From Gemmatimonadota bacterium (GTDB taxonomy: Bacteria; Gemmatimonadota; Gemmatimonadetes; Longimicrobiales; Gaopeijiaceae), in assembly GCA_028874985.1 (NCBI GenBank), contig JAPPGI010000058.1, positions 25,673 through 89,672 of the forward strand: a DNA stretch of 64,000 nt, given 5' to 3'. This document shows, one piece after another, positions 19,814 through 27,923 of the stretch; position 1 is the stretch's first letter, and the number at the start of each line of letters is the position of its first letter. Under the pieces are notes generated by a model that worked only from the letters and a program-made list of their open reading frames with translations, made no database searches and was not told the origin of the DNA. Both the position numbers and the translations under genes were made by a program.

Positions 19814-22800
19814 GTGCGCGAGCAATGGCATCGTCCATCCGGCGCGGGCGGTCGGCGGCCGCGCTCGCGGCCCTGTTGCTGGTGTCGGCGGCGGCTCTGG
19901 CGCCCACGGCCGAGGCCCAGTTCAGGGGCGGCGGCGGCCGGCCCGATCCCCTGCCCCTGTGCGCCGCCCGCACAGCCGAGTTCACCGCCGCCGAAGGCAC
20001 CTGGATCTCCCTGGACGTGAGCCCCGACGGGCGGACGATCGTCTTCGACCTGCTGGGCGACCTCTATACCATGCCCGTCACCGGGGGCAAGGCGTCACCC
20101 CTTCTTACGGGAATGGCGTACGAGGTGCAGCCCCGCTTCAGCCCGGACGGCGAGTCGGTCGCATACGTATCCGACAAGAGCGGGGGCGACAACGTGTGGA
20201 CCATGCGGCTGGACCGCACCGACACGACCCAGGTGTCGCGGGGGAATTCGAACCTCTACCTGTCTCCGGAGTGGTCCCCCGACGGCGAGTACATCGTGGC
20301 GAGCCGTTCCGGCGGGCTGGGCGGCGCGGCGCAGCTGGTCATGTACCGGGCGGACCGCGGGTCGCCGATCTCGATCCCGGGATCCAGCTTCCAGAAGAGG
20401 ATCGGGGCGGCCTTCAGCCCGGACGGGCGTCATATCTGGTATGCGGCGGCGTTCGGGGACTGGTCCTACAACGCGACCTTCCCGATCTATCAGCTCTACC
20501 GCCACGACCGCGAGACCGGCGCGACCACCCTGATGACGAATCGCTACGGTTCCGGGATCCGGCCGGCCATCTCCCCGGACGGAAGGTGGCTGGTATACGG
20601 CACCCGCTACAACGCGGACACGGGACTGCGCAAACGCGACCTGGAAACCGGCGAGGAATCGTGGCTGGCCTACCCGGTGCAGCGTGACGAGCAGGAATCT
20701 CGCGCACCTCTCGACGTGCTGCCGGGTTACAGCTTCATGCCCGACGGCTCGGCGATCGTCATCTCGTACGGCGGCAGGATCTGGAGCGTGCCGATGGACG
20801 GAGGCGACCCCTCGGAGATCCCCTTCGAGGTCGAGGCCGAGGTGGCCATCGGGCCAAGCGTCAAGTTCGACTACCAGATCGATACGACCGAGATGGTCAC
20901 GGCCAGCCAGATCCGCAATCCCGTGGCGGATCCCGATGGCGGGCGGATCGTCTTCACCGCCTTCGACCGGCTCTGGATCAAGGACCTGCCGGACGGAGAG
21001 GCGCGGAGGCTGACCGACGCGGACGTGGGCGAATTCCACCCGCAGTGGTCGCGTGACGGCCGGTGGATCGCGTACGTCAACTGGGATGACCGCGATGGCG
21101 GCCACATCATGAAGGTGCCCGCGAACGGAGGCGAACCGGCGCGGCTCACGGCGACCGCGGCGTTGTACTACAACGTGGCCTGGTCCCCGCATGGGGAACG
21201 GATCGTGGCTTCGCGGGGCGCCGCGCGCGACCTGAAGGAGGTGACCGGCTTCTACAGCCCCGTGGGCGGAGAGTTCGTGTGGGTCCCCGCGAGGGCTTCC
21301 GAACCGTCGGAGGCCGAGGTGATCTCACCCACGGGGTTGCGCGACGCGGCCCACTTCGCCGCCGATGAGCCCGACCGCATATACGCCTACAGCCCGCTCG
21401 AGGGTCTGGTGTCATTCCGCTGGGACGGCACCGATGTCAAGCGGCACATGATGATAAGGGGCGGGCAGGGAGTCCCCGGCATCGCCGACCCGCATGTGGA
21501 CCGGTGGGAGTTCCTTCCCCGGCGGGTGTTCCCCTGGCGCAGGCTTCCGGACCCGACGGACCCGGATCCGGCACCGCCGGCCGAGCCGGGATTCCCGTCT
21601 CCGGCGGGTCTGATCATGCTCTCACCGGAGGGTGACCGGGCCTTCGCCCAATTCGGCCGGGACATCTTCGTCGTCGACATGCTGCCCCAGGTCGGCGCCA
21701 CACCTCCCACCATCACCCTGATGAACCTGTCCTCGTCACCGGTGCCCGTGCGGAAGGTGACGGATGTCGGGGGGGAATTCCCCTCCTGGGCGCCCGACGG
21801 GTCGGCGCTGCACTGGGCCCTGGGGAACGTGTTCTTCACCTACGACCTCGACCACGTCGAGGCGGAGGAGGCCGAAGAGAAGGAGACCGCCCATGCGCGT
21901 GCGCTGATCCGGGCGCGGGCGCTGGCGATCACCGACACGCTCAAGGAGAAACGGGCCGAGGCCGACAGCCTCGGGAAGGAAGACGAGGAGGTGTCCGAGG
22001 AACTCGAGGCCGAGATCGTCAGGCTGGCGGCGGATTCGGTGCAGGTGGTGGCCGATTCGTTGATGGCGCGGGCCGATTCCATTCGCAGGGCGGCCGACGA
22101 GGTTGCCGCGAAGGCGCAGGCGGTTCGCGACGGCGACAAGGAGATCCTCGAGGACTCCACCGAGACGTACGAGGCACACGAACGAAAGATCGAGGCCGGG
22201 TTGCCAAGGGATGTTCCGCGCGGGACGGTGGCGCTCACGGGCGGGCGGATCATCACGATGGGCAAGGCGCCCGGCGACACCACCGGTGAACCGCACGTGA
22301 TCGAGAACGGCGTGGTGGTCGTGACGGACAACAGGATCGTCGCCGTGGGGCTTGCCGATTCGGTCGAGATTCCCGACAGCGCCGAAGTCGTGGACGTCAG
22401 CGGCAAGACCCTTGTGCCCGGTTTCGTGGATACACACTACCACGCGCAGTGGCTGGTGCCCGAAATCCATCCCGAGGAGGTCTGGCAGTACCTGGCGACC
22501 CTGTCGTACGGTGTCACCACCACGCGCGATCCCCAGACGGCCGTCACCGACATCCTCAGCTACACCGACCGGGTGCGCACCGGCGGCATGACAGGGCCGC
22601 GCATCTACTCGACCGGCCCCGGCGTCTTCAGCGGCGAGAACATCCGCGACGCCGACCACGCCAGGACGATCCTGCGGAGGTACTCCCAGTACTTCGACAC
22701 CAAGACGCTGAAGATGTACATGACGGGGAACCGCCAACAGCGCCAGTGGATCATCCAGGCAGCCCGCGAACTCGAACTCATGCCGACGACGGAGGGCGGC

Positions 22801-23538
22801 CTCGACTTCAAGATCGACATGACGCACGCGATCGACGGCTATCCCGGCGTCGAGCACAACCTGCCGATCGCACCGATGTACCTGGACGTGGTGGAGGTCT
22901 TCAAGGAGTCGGAGACCACCAACAGTCCGACCCTGCTGGTGTCATACGGCGGTCCCTTCGGGGAAAACCACTTCTACGCGACCGAGGTGGTTCACGATGA
23001 CCCCAAGCTCAACGTCTTCGTGCCCGCGGGGGAACTCGACGCGAAGGCGCGGCGGCGCGGCAGCGGGGGGGGTGGCAGCCCCGGCCGGGCCGGGTGGTTC
23101 CTCGAGGAGGAGCATGTCTTCCCGCGCCACGGCGAGTTCGTAAGGAAGATGCTGGAGAACGACGCGCGGATGGCGGTCGGCAGCCACGGGCAGCTGCAGG
23201 GGGTCGGATACCATTGGGAGATGTGGGCGATGGGGGCCGGCGGTGCGTCGAACCACGACATCCTGCGGGCGGCTACCATCCTGGGGGCCGAAGCGATCGG
23301 ATTCGGGAAGCAGCTCGGCAGCATCGAAGAGGGCAAGTTCGCGGACATCGTGGTCCTCGACTCGAACCCGCTCGACGACCTGCGCAACACGGTGGATATC
23401 CGTTATGTGATGAAGGACGGCCGCCTGTACGACGGGATGACGCTCGACGAAGTGTATCCCGAGCCGCGTGTCCTGCAGCGCGAGCGCGCCCTCGACTCCG
23501 ATCCGGCAAGCGTAGCGGCCGGGATCCGGGAGAGGTAG
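19810..23538 (+). CDS. Secreted TolB-like beta-propeller + amidohydrolase protein (copy 2, with coiled-coil insert)
   Basis: Tandem paralog: WISLDVSPDGRTIVFDLLGDLYTMPVTGGKASPLLTGM...VVDVSGKTLVPGFVDTHYHAQWLVPE...GSIEEGKFADIVVLDSNPLDDL; overlaps copy 1 by 4 nt. Confidence 0.9.
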   Translation: MSARAMASSIRRGRSAAALAALLLVSAAALAPTAEAQFRGGGGRPDPLPLCAARTAEFTAAEGTWISLDVSPDGRTIVFDLLGDLYTMPVTGGKASPLLTGMAYEVQPRFSPDGESVAYVSDKSGGDNVWTMRLDRTDTTQVSRGNSNLYLSPEWSPDGEYIVASRSGGLGGAAQLVMYRADRGSPISIPGSSFQKRIGAAFSPDGRHIWYAAAFGDWSYNATFPIYQLYRHDRETGATTLMTNRYGSGIRPAISPDGRWLVYGTRYNADTGLRKRDLETGEESWLAYPVQRDEQESRAPLDVLPGYSFMPDGSAIVISYGGRIWSVPMDGGDPSEIPFEVEAEVAIGPSVKFDYQIDTTEMVTASQIRNPVADPDGGRIVFTAFDRLWIKDLPDGEARRLTDADVGEFHPQWSRDGRWIAYVNWDDRDGGHIMKVPANGGEPARLTATAALYYNVAWSPHGERIVASRGAARDLKEVTGFYSPVGGEFVWVPARASEPSEAEVISPTGLRDAAHFAADEPDRIYAYSPLEGLVSFRWDGTDVKRHMMIRGGQGVPGIADPHVDRWEFLPRRVFPWRRLPDPTDPDPAPPAEPGFPSPAGLIMLSPEGDRAFAQFGRDIFVVDMLPQVGATPPTITLMNLSSSPVPVRKVTDVGGEFPSWAPDGSALHWALGNVFFTYDLDHVEAEEAEEKETAHARALIRARALAITDTLKEKRAEADSLGKEDEEVSEELEAEIVRLAADSVQVVADSLMARADSIRRAADEVAAKAQAVRDGDKEILEDSTETYEAHERKIEAGLPRDVPRGTVALTGGRIITMGKAPGDTTGEPHVIENGVVVVTDNRIVAVGLADSVEIPDSAEVVDVSGKTLVPGFVDTHYHAQWLVPEIHPEEVWQYLATLSYGVTTTRDPQTAVTDILSYTDRVRTGGMTGPRIYSTGPGVFSGENIRDADHARTILRRYSQYFDTKTLKMYMTGNRQQRQWIIQAARELELMPTTEGGLDFKIDMTHAIDGYPGVEHNLPIAPMYLDVVEVFKESETTNSPTLLVSYGGPFGENHFYATEVVHDDPKLNVFVPAGELDAKARRRGSGGGGSPGRAGWFLEEEHVFPRHGEFVRKMLENDARMAVGSHGQLQGVGYHWEMWAMGAGGASNHDILRAATILGAEAIGFGKQLGSIEEGKFADIVVLDSNPLDDLRNTVDIRYVMKDGRLYDGMTLDEVYPEPRVLQRERALDSDPASVAAGIRER

Positions 23539-23568
23539 CGGTCCGTGGATAGCGCCCCGCGAGCACCG
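23539..23568 (+). repeat. Interspersed repeat, partial copy B
   Basis: CGGTCCGTGGATAGCGCCCCGCGAGCACCG directly after the amidohydrolase stop; 24/30 vs copy A. Confidence 0.55.
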
Positions 23569-23591
23569 CCGTCCGCGCGGGCCGGTTCGTG

Positions 23592-24662
23592 TCAGCGCCG
23601 CGTCCAGATAAGGATGACGCCGCAACCCGCAGACATGGAGTACCGGGCCGGCAAGCCCGCGGACGAAGGGTACACTTCGATTCCGGCCACCGCGTCGGGA
23701 TTCACGAGGTCGTCGATCCCGGCCGCCTCCGTCCCGCCATCGTGAACCAGGAGGTCATCGAGGAACACGCGGGGGTAGCAATACCCGTCCGAGAGAGAGA
23801 AGCGGCCACTGCGGAGCACCACCCTGCGCTGAGTGCCGCTTGCCTCGACCGTGACCCCGGGGAGGCCTGTGAACAGATCCGTCATCTCGCTCGGCGTACG
23901 GGTTTCGATGTCTTCACGATCGAGGAACTTCCCCCAACCGTCCTCCCGCCGCTCGTAGAACCCCGCATCCTGCAAGGCGGCTTCGCGCCTCTCGACAACG
24001 ACTTTCAAGGGCTCCAGATGAACAGGGTCCACGGAAAGCGAAGCCTGCACGCTGGTCATGCGTCCGGGCACTACGCGGACCGTGTCGCGGCGCGTGGCGT
24101 ATCCGATCTGGGCGAACTCGATGATGTGCAGACCCGCTGCCAGCCCGCCCAGCATGAACCCGCCCCGCTCATCGGTGAGAACGCCCCCCCGGCCCACTCG
24201 CACCGCCGCGCCCACCAGCGGAGAATCATCTTCGCTCGTAGTAAGGATACCCATGATGCCCGTCATCAGCCCGCCACCTGCCCGGTCCTCACCGGCTTCG
24301 GGGGCTTCGCGGGCCGGGTGCATCGCCAGCACGAAGCCCCTGTCACGCACGACCGGAAAGTCGTCCACCACGGGGCTGTAGCCCGGGTGGGAGAGTCGAA
24401 TGCGGTAGAAGCCGATCGCGATGGCGTTCAATTCGAACTTTCCCTCGGCGTCCGTTTCGAGCCGGATCTCCGTGCCCTCCACCACGACCACCGCACCCGG
24501 GAGCGGACTGCCCGTCGCCGCATCGATCACCCGGCCGGTGATGCGAACCGTCTTCGGTTCCGGCTCCTGCGCCGCACCCGCGCCCGAGGGGCCGACGAGG
24601 CCGGCCGAGATGAGCGGCAGGAACCCAAGGGCGGCCCGCAAGGCGGGACCCACCGCCACCAC
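23592..24662 (-). CDS. Secreted CarboxypepD-regulatory-like protein with C-terminal TonB-plug-like domain, no barrel (paralog 3)
   Basis: ITGRVIDAATGSPLPGAVVVVEGTEIRLETDAEGKFELNAIAIGFYRIRLSHPGYSP; FLDREDIETRTPSEMTDLFTGLPGV...YCYPRVFLDDLL...AGIEVYPSSAGLPARYSMSAGCGVILIWTRR-stop; GTG start overlaps the paralog 2 stop (TAGTG). Confidence 0.75.
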   Translation of the reverse strand: MVAVGPALRAALGFLPLISAGLVGPSGAGAAQEPEPKTVRITGRVIDAATGSPLPGAVVVVEGTEIRLETDAEGKFELNAIAIGFYRIRLSHPGYSPVVDDFPVVRDRGFVLAMHPAREAPEAGEDRAGGGLMTGIMGILTTSEDDSPLVGAAVRVGRGGVLTDERGGFMLGGLAAGLHIIEFAQIGYATRRDTVRVVPGRMTSVQASLSVDPVHLEPLKVVVERREAALQDAGFYERREDGWGKFLDREDIETRTPSEMTDLFTGLPGVTVEASGTQRRVVLRSGRFSLSDGYCYPRVFLDDLLVHDGGTEAAGIDDLVNPDAVAGIEVYPSSAGLPARYSMSAGCGVILIWTRR

Positions 24663-25840
24663 TACCGCCCCCGGCCCGGCTGGCCGGCGCTGCCGGTAAT
24701 CCTCGTCCAGACTGCGATGACCCCGCAGAACGAGCCCCCCGCGAACTGGGGCGGAAGCCCCGCTTCGGTGTGGTAGATCTCGATTCCCGCGATGGCGTTG
24801 GTATTGAGGAAACTGTCCAGGTGGGCGGGTTCTGATCCGCCGTTTGCCGTGAGGACGCCATCCACGTAGACCCTGGGGAAGCAGCGGTGGTATCCCGGGA
24901 GACCATCGGAGCGTGGGCCAGTTGGAATCCGCAACCGGCCGATGCGCAGCACGACGTACTTTTCGATGCCGTTGAACGGGTCGGGGTAGATCTCCACCCC
25001 CGGAATGCCGGTGAAGAGATCCGTCATCTCGGCGGGCCCTCGGTTCTCGATATCCTGGCGGTCGATGAATCTCCCGAAGCCCATATGCCTGCGGTGGTAG
25101 AAATCCACGTTCTGCAACCTGACTTCGCGTCTCTCGACGGATACCTCGATTGGGTCCAGCGCCACGGGGTCGACGGACAGCGACACCCGGACGTTGGTGA
25201 CGCGGCCGGCCGTGACCCGGATGGTATCGGCCCGCGGGGCGTAGCCGATCATGGAAAACTCGATCACATGCTGTCCGGGAATGAGCCTGTCGAGCAGGAA
25301 CTCGCCCCTCGCGTCCGTAAACGTGCCGATCTGTCCCTGGCCCGCCCGCACGGTTACGCCACCGAGCAGAGCATCCGATTCGTCGGTCAGCACCCCGACA
25401 ATCCCCGTCACCAGCTCGCCATCACTGTGCCCGACCGGTTGCATCGACGTCTCGAAGCCCCCGGTGCGCATGACCGTGAAGTCGCCGACCGCCGGATTGT
25501 ACCGGGGATGGGAGAGTTCGAGGCGATACTCGCCCACCGCGATGCTCGGAACCGTGAACTCCCCCTCGCTGTCGGTTTCGAGCTGGAAGCCCGGCTGGAC
25601 GCTCAGCCCCCTGGATGCAACTGTCACCGCCACTCCGGGGATCGGATCGCCGGTAATCCCATCTACGACCCGGCCCGTGATCGAGACCATCTCCTGGGCC
25701 ACAGCTTCCCGGCCGGAAGTGAGCGGCAGTGCCAGAAGCGGTATCACCGTGGCCCAGATCCATGCCCGGCAGCCCGCCACGCGGGACCGGCAACTCTCCC
25801 GGTTCGCGAATCGCCTAGCCAACGTTCTCCGATCAATCAT
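24662..25840 (-). CDS. Secreted CarboxypepD-regulatory-like protein with C-terminal TonB-plug-like domain, no barrel (paralog 2)
   Basis: VSITGRVVDGITGDPIPGVAVTVASRGLSVQPGFQLETDSEGEFTVPSIAVGEYRLELSHPRYNPAVGDFTVMRTGGFETSMQPVG...RQDIENRGPAEMTDLFTGIPGVEIY...FPRVYVDGVL...CGVIAVWTR. Confidence 0.75.
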   Translation of the reverse strand: MIDRRTLARRFANRESCRSRVAGCRAWIWATVIPLLALPLTSGREAVAQEMVSITGRVVDGITGDPIPGVAVTVASRGLSVQPGFQLETDSEGEFTVPSIAVGEYRLELSHPRYNPAVGDFTVMRTGGFETSMQPVGHSDGELVTGIVGVLTDESDALLGGVTVRAGQGQIGTFTDARGEFLLDRLIPGQHVIEFSMIGYAPRADTIRVTAGRVTNVRVSLSVDPVALDPIEVSVERREVRLQNVDFYHRRHMGFGRFIDRQDIENRGPAEMTDLFTGIPGVEIYPDPFNGIEKYVVLRIGRLRIPTGPRSDGLPGYHRCFPRVYVDGVLTANGGSEPAHLDSFLNTNAIAGIEIYHTEAGLPPQFAGGSFCGVIAVWTRITGSAGQPGRGR

Positions 25841-26157
25841 GTGTTTTCCCTCCTGACGGCCTGCAACGCCTCTGTGATCCCGGGCCATCCCCGAAAAGCT
25901 GCTCAACACCTCGCAAAGCGCCCTCCGGAGGACCGGTGGCGCTCCTCGGCGAAAACCGCGCGACGAGCTTCGCGCCCCCGGATCGCGGTCCCCGCCGAGG
26001 TGACTCGCCGACGCGCCTCGTCACGAGCAGGGTGCGCCCCTCGCCAACTATCATATAGAATCCGGACTACCGGTCGCCAGTCGCGGAAACGCCCCGGGAG
26101 GGCTACGACCCCGGCGGCGCCGCCTGCCCGTACAGCCGACGCCCGCACCTTTCGCTG

Positions 26158-27378
26158 TTAGCCCGGCCCGGTTTTCCGGCTGCCCACGCCCCTCACCCTC
26201 GTCCATATGACGATTACCCCGCAGCGGGCTCCACCGGCCTGGTACTTGGCCGGAAGTCCCGCCGTAGAGGGGTAGACCTCGATCCCGGCGATGGCCGCGG
26301 GAGCGAGCAGGTCGTCCAGCCTGGCCGGATCCGCTCCGCCGCTGTGCGCCAGAAGGTCGTCGATGTACACCGCGGGGAAGCAGCGGTTGTATTCGGGTGG
26401 CTGAAGACCCTTGAACCTCTCTCTTCTTTCCTCGATCTGCTCGTCCGTCAGGGTCCTGCTGCGCCACGGCAGGCGGCCGGACCGCAGCACCACGAACTTG
26501 CCGAGGGAACTCGTGGGGTGCGTAAAGAGTTCCACCCCCGGCATTCCGCTGAAGAGATCCGTAACTTCCAGGGGTCCCCGGTTCTCGATGTCCAGGCGAT
26601 CGATGTACTCACCGAAGCCCACCTGCCTGCGGTGGTAGAAGCCCACCTCCTGCAACCTGGCTTCGCGTCTCTCTACGGAGACGACGATGGGTTCGAGCCC
26701 TACCGGGTCGACGCTCAGCGACACCTCCACGTTGGTGACGCGGCCTGCCGTGACCCGTATGGTGTCGGCTCGAGCGGCGTAGCCGATCATGGAGAACTCC
26801 AGCACGTGCTGGCCGGCGATGAGGTCGTCGAACAGGAACTCTCCCCTCGTGTCCGTAAAGGTGCCCGTCTGTCCCTGGCCCGTCCGTACGGTTACGCCGG
26901 AGAGAGCGTCGCCCGTTGCCGCGTCGGTGAGGACACCGACGATGCCGGTCAGCAGTTCGTCATCTCCGAGCGCGACCGGTTGCATCGAGGTCACGAAGGG
27001 TCCGGCGCGCACGACCGTGAAGTCGCCGACCGAGGGATTGTAGAGGGGGTGCCTGAGTTGCAGCCGGTACTCGCCCACCGCGATGCTCTGCACCGCGAAA
27101 CGCCCCGCGCTGTCGGTTTCGAGCTCGAGGTCCGGCTGGTCGTCGGGACTCCTGGACGCGAAGGTCACGGCCACTCCCGGGATCGGATCGCGGGTGAGCG
27201 CATCCAACACCTGGCCGGTGATGGAGACCATCTCCTGGGCCGCCGCCTCCCGCCCGGAGAAGAGAAGGAGCGCCATCAGCGTCACGGCCGCGGTCCGCAT
27301 GCCCGGGCAGCGTCCCATCGCGCGGGGCCGGCCAGGCCAACCCGCGAATTCCCGAAAGGGTTTTCCTTGATCCAACAT
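26158..27378 (-). CDS. Secreted CarboxypepD-regulatory-like protein with C-terminal TonB-plug-like domain, no barrel (paralog 1)
   Basis: VSITGQVLDALTRDPIPGVAVTFASRSPDDQPDLELETDSAGRFAVQSIAVGEYRLQLRHPLYNPSVGDFTVVRAGPFVTSMQPVA...RLDIENRGPLEVTDLFSGMPGVELF...CFPAVYIDDLL...RCGVIVIWTR. Confidence 0.75.
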   Translation of the reverse strand: MLDQGKPFREFAGWPGRPRAMGRCPGMRTAAVTLMALLLFSGREAAAQEMVSITGQVLDALTRDPIPGVAVTFASRSPDDQPDLELETDSAGRFAVQSIAVGEYRLQLRHPLYNPSVGDFTVVRAGPFVTSMQPVALGDDELLTGIVGVLTDAATGDALSGVTVRTGQGQTGTFTDTRGEFLFDDLIAGQHVLEFSMIGYAARADTIRVTAGRVTNVEVSLSVDPVGLEPIVVSVERREARLQEVGFYHRRQVGFGEYIDRLDIENRGPLEVTDLFSGMPGVELFTHPTSSLGKFVVLRSGRLPWRSRTLTDEQIEERRERFKGLQPPEYNRCFPAVYIDDLLAHSGGADPARLDDLLAPAAIAGIEVYPSTAGLPAKYQAGGARCGVIVIWTRVRGVGSRKTGPG

Positions 27379-27748
27379 TCGTTTTGTCTCCCAAGAGGGC
27401 CTGATATGGTCTCCGTGATCCCCCGGCGGTTGCTTTGGCAGGCCGCGAGTACCTTTCCAGGGGACTTCGCCAACGTATCATACACACTACTCGTCCGTCG
27501 GGTTCACGAACATCGCACCGACCGCCGACGACGGGGCCCGCGCACGACGCTTCGCGCGCGGATTACGCACCCGGTAACGCAATTATCGGGAATCCCGGCG
27601 ACCGTCGCCAGTCGGGCGACCCTGCCGGCCCCACGGAGACCCCCGGGGCCTTGATCCCCGCCTGACTCTCCGCTACCAATGGAATAGGGGTCGGCGACAG
27701 GCCGCCCCCGAAAGGGAAATCACGGCGATTTGTGGCGTATTGCGGCCG

Positions 27749-27857
27749 GGAACAGCTAAAAAGCCACCCGCGGCGACGCGGGTCTTCGATGCCGCCGGAC
27801 ACAAAGCCGGGAGTTCCACCGGAGACCGGCCAACTCCCCGGTCCCGGAAGCTGTTTC
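27749..27857 (+). ncRNA. Structured 5' leader of metH, candidate riboswitch of unassigned class
   Basis: 9-bp long-range pairing GGAACAGCT (27749-27757) / AGCTGTTTC (27849-27857), one G-U; internal ACCCGCG-GCGA-CGCGGGT hairpin (27766-27783, GNRA loop) and CCGGGAGTT/AACTCCCCGG stem enclosing CCGGAGACCGG; 67-175 nt upstream of the proposed metH ATG. Confidence 0.45.
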
Positions 27858-27923
27858 GCCACAAAAGCGTCCATGGGACCCGGCCCGGCCGGATCCCCTA
27901 CACGCCGGGCTCCGGTGAAGGAA

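Noticed and set aside
16418-19831. 1137-aa reverse-strand ORF antisense to amidohydrolase copy 1
   Set aside because: Codon-bias shadow; composition (RPVRQ, GDGDLPFG strings) is not protein-like, and the + strand ORF has clear domains.
27732-27923. N-terminal extension of MetH in the 1355-aa ORF
   Set aside because: Extension reads as low-quality peptide and overlaps a strongly base-paired leader; start placed downstream.
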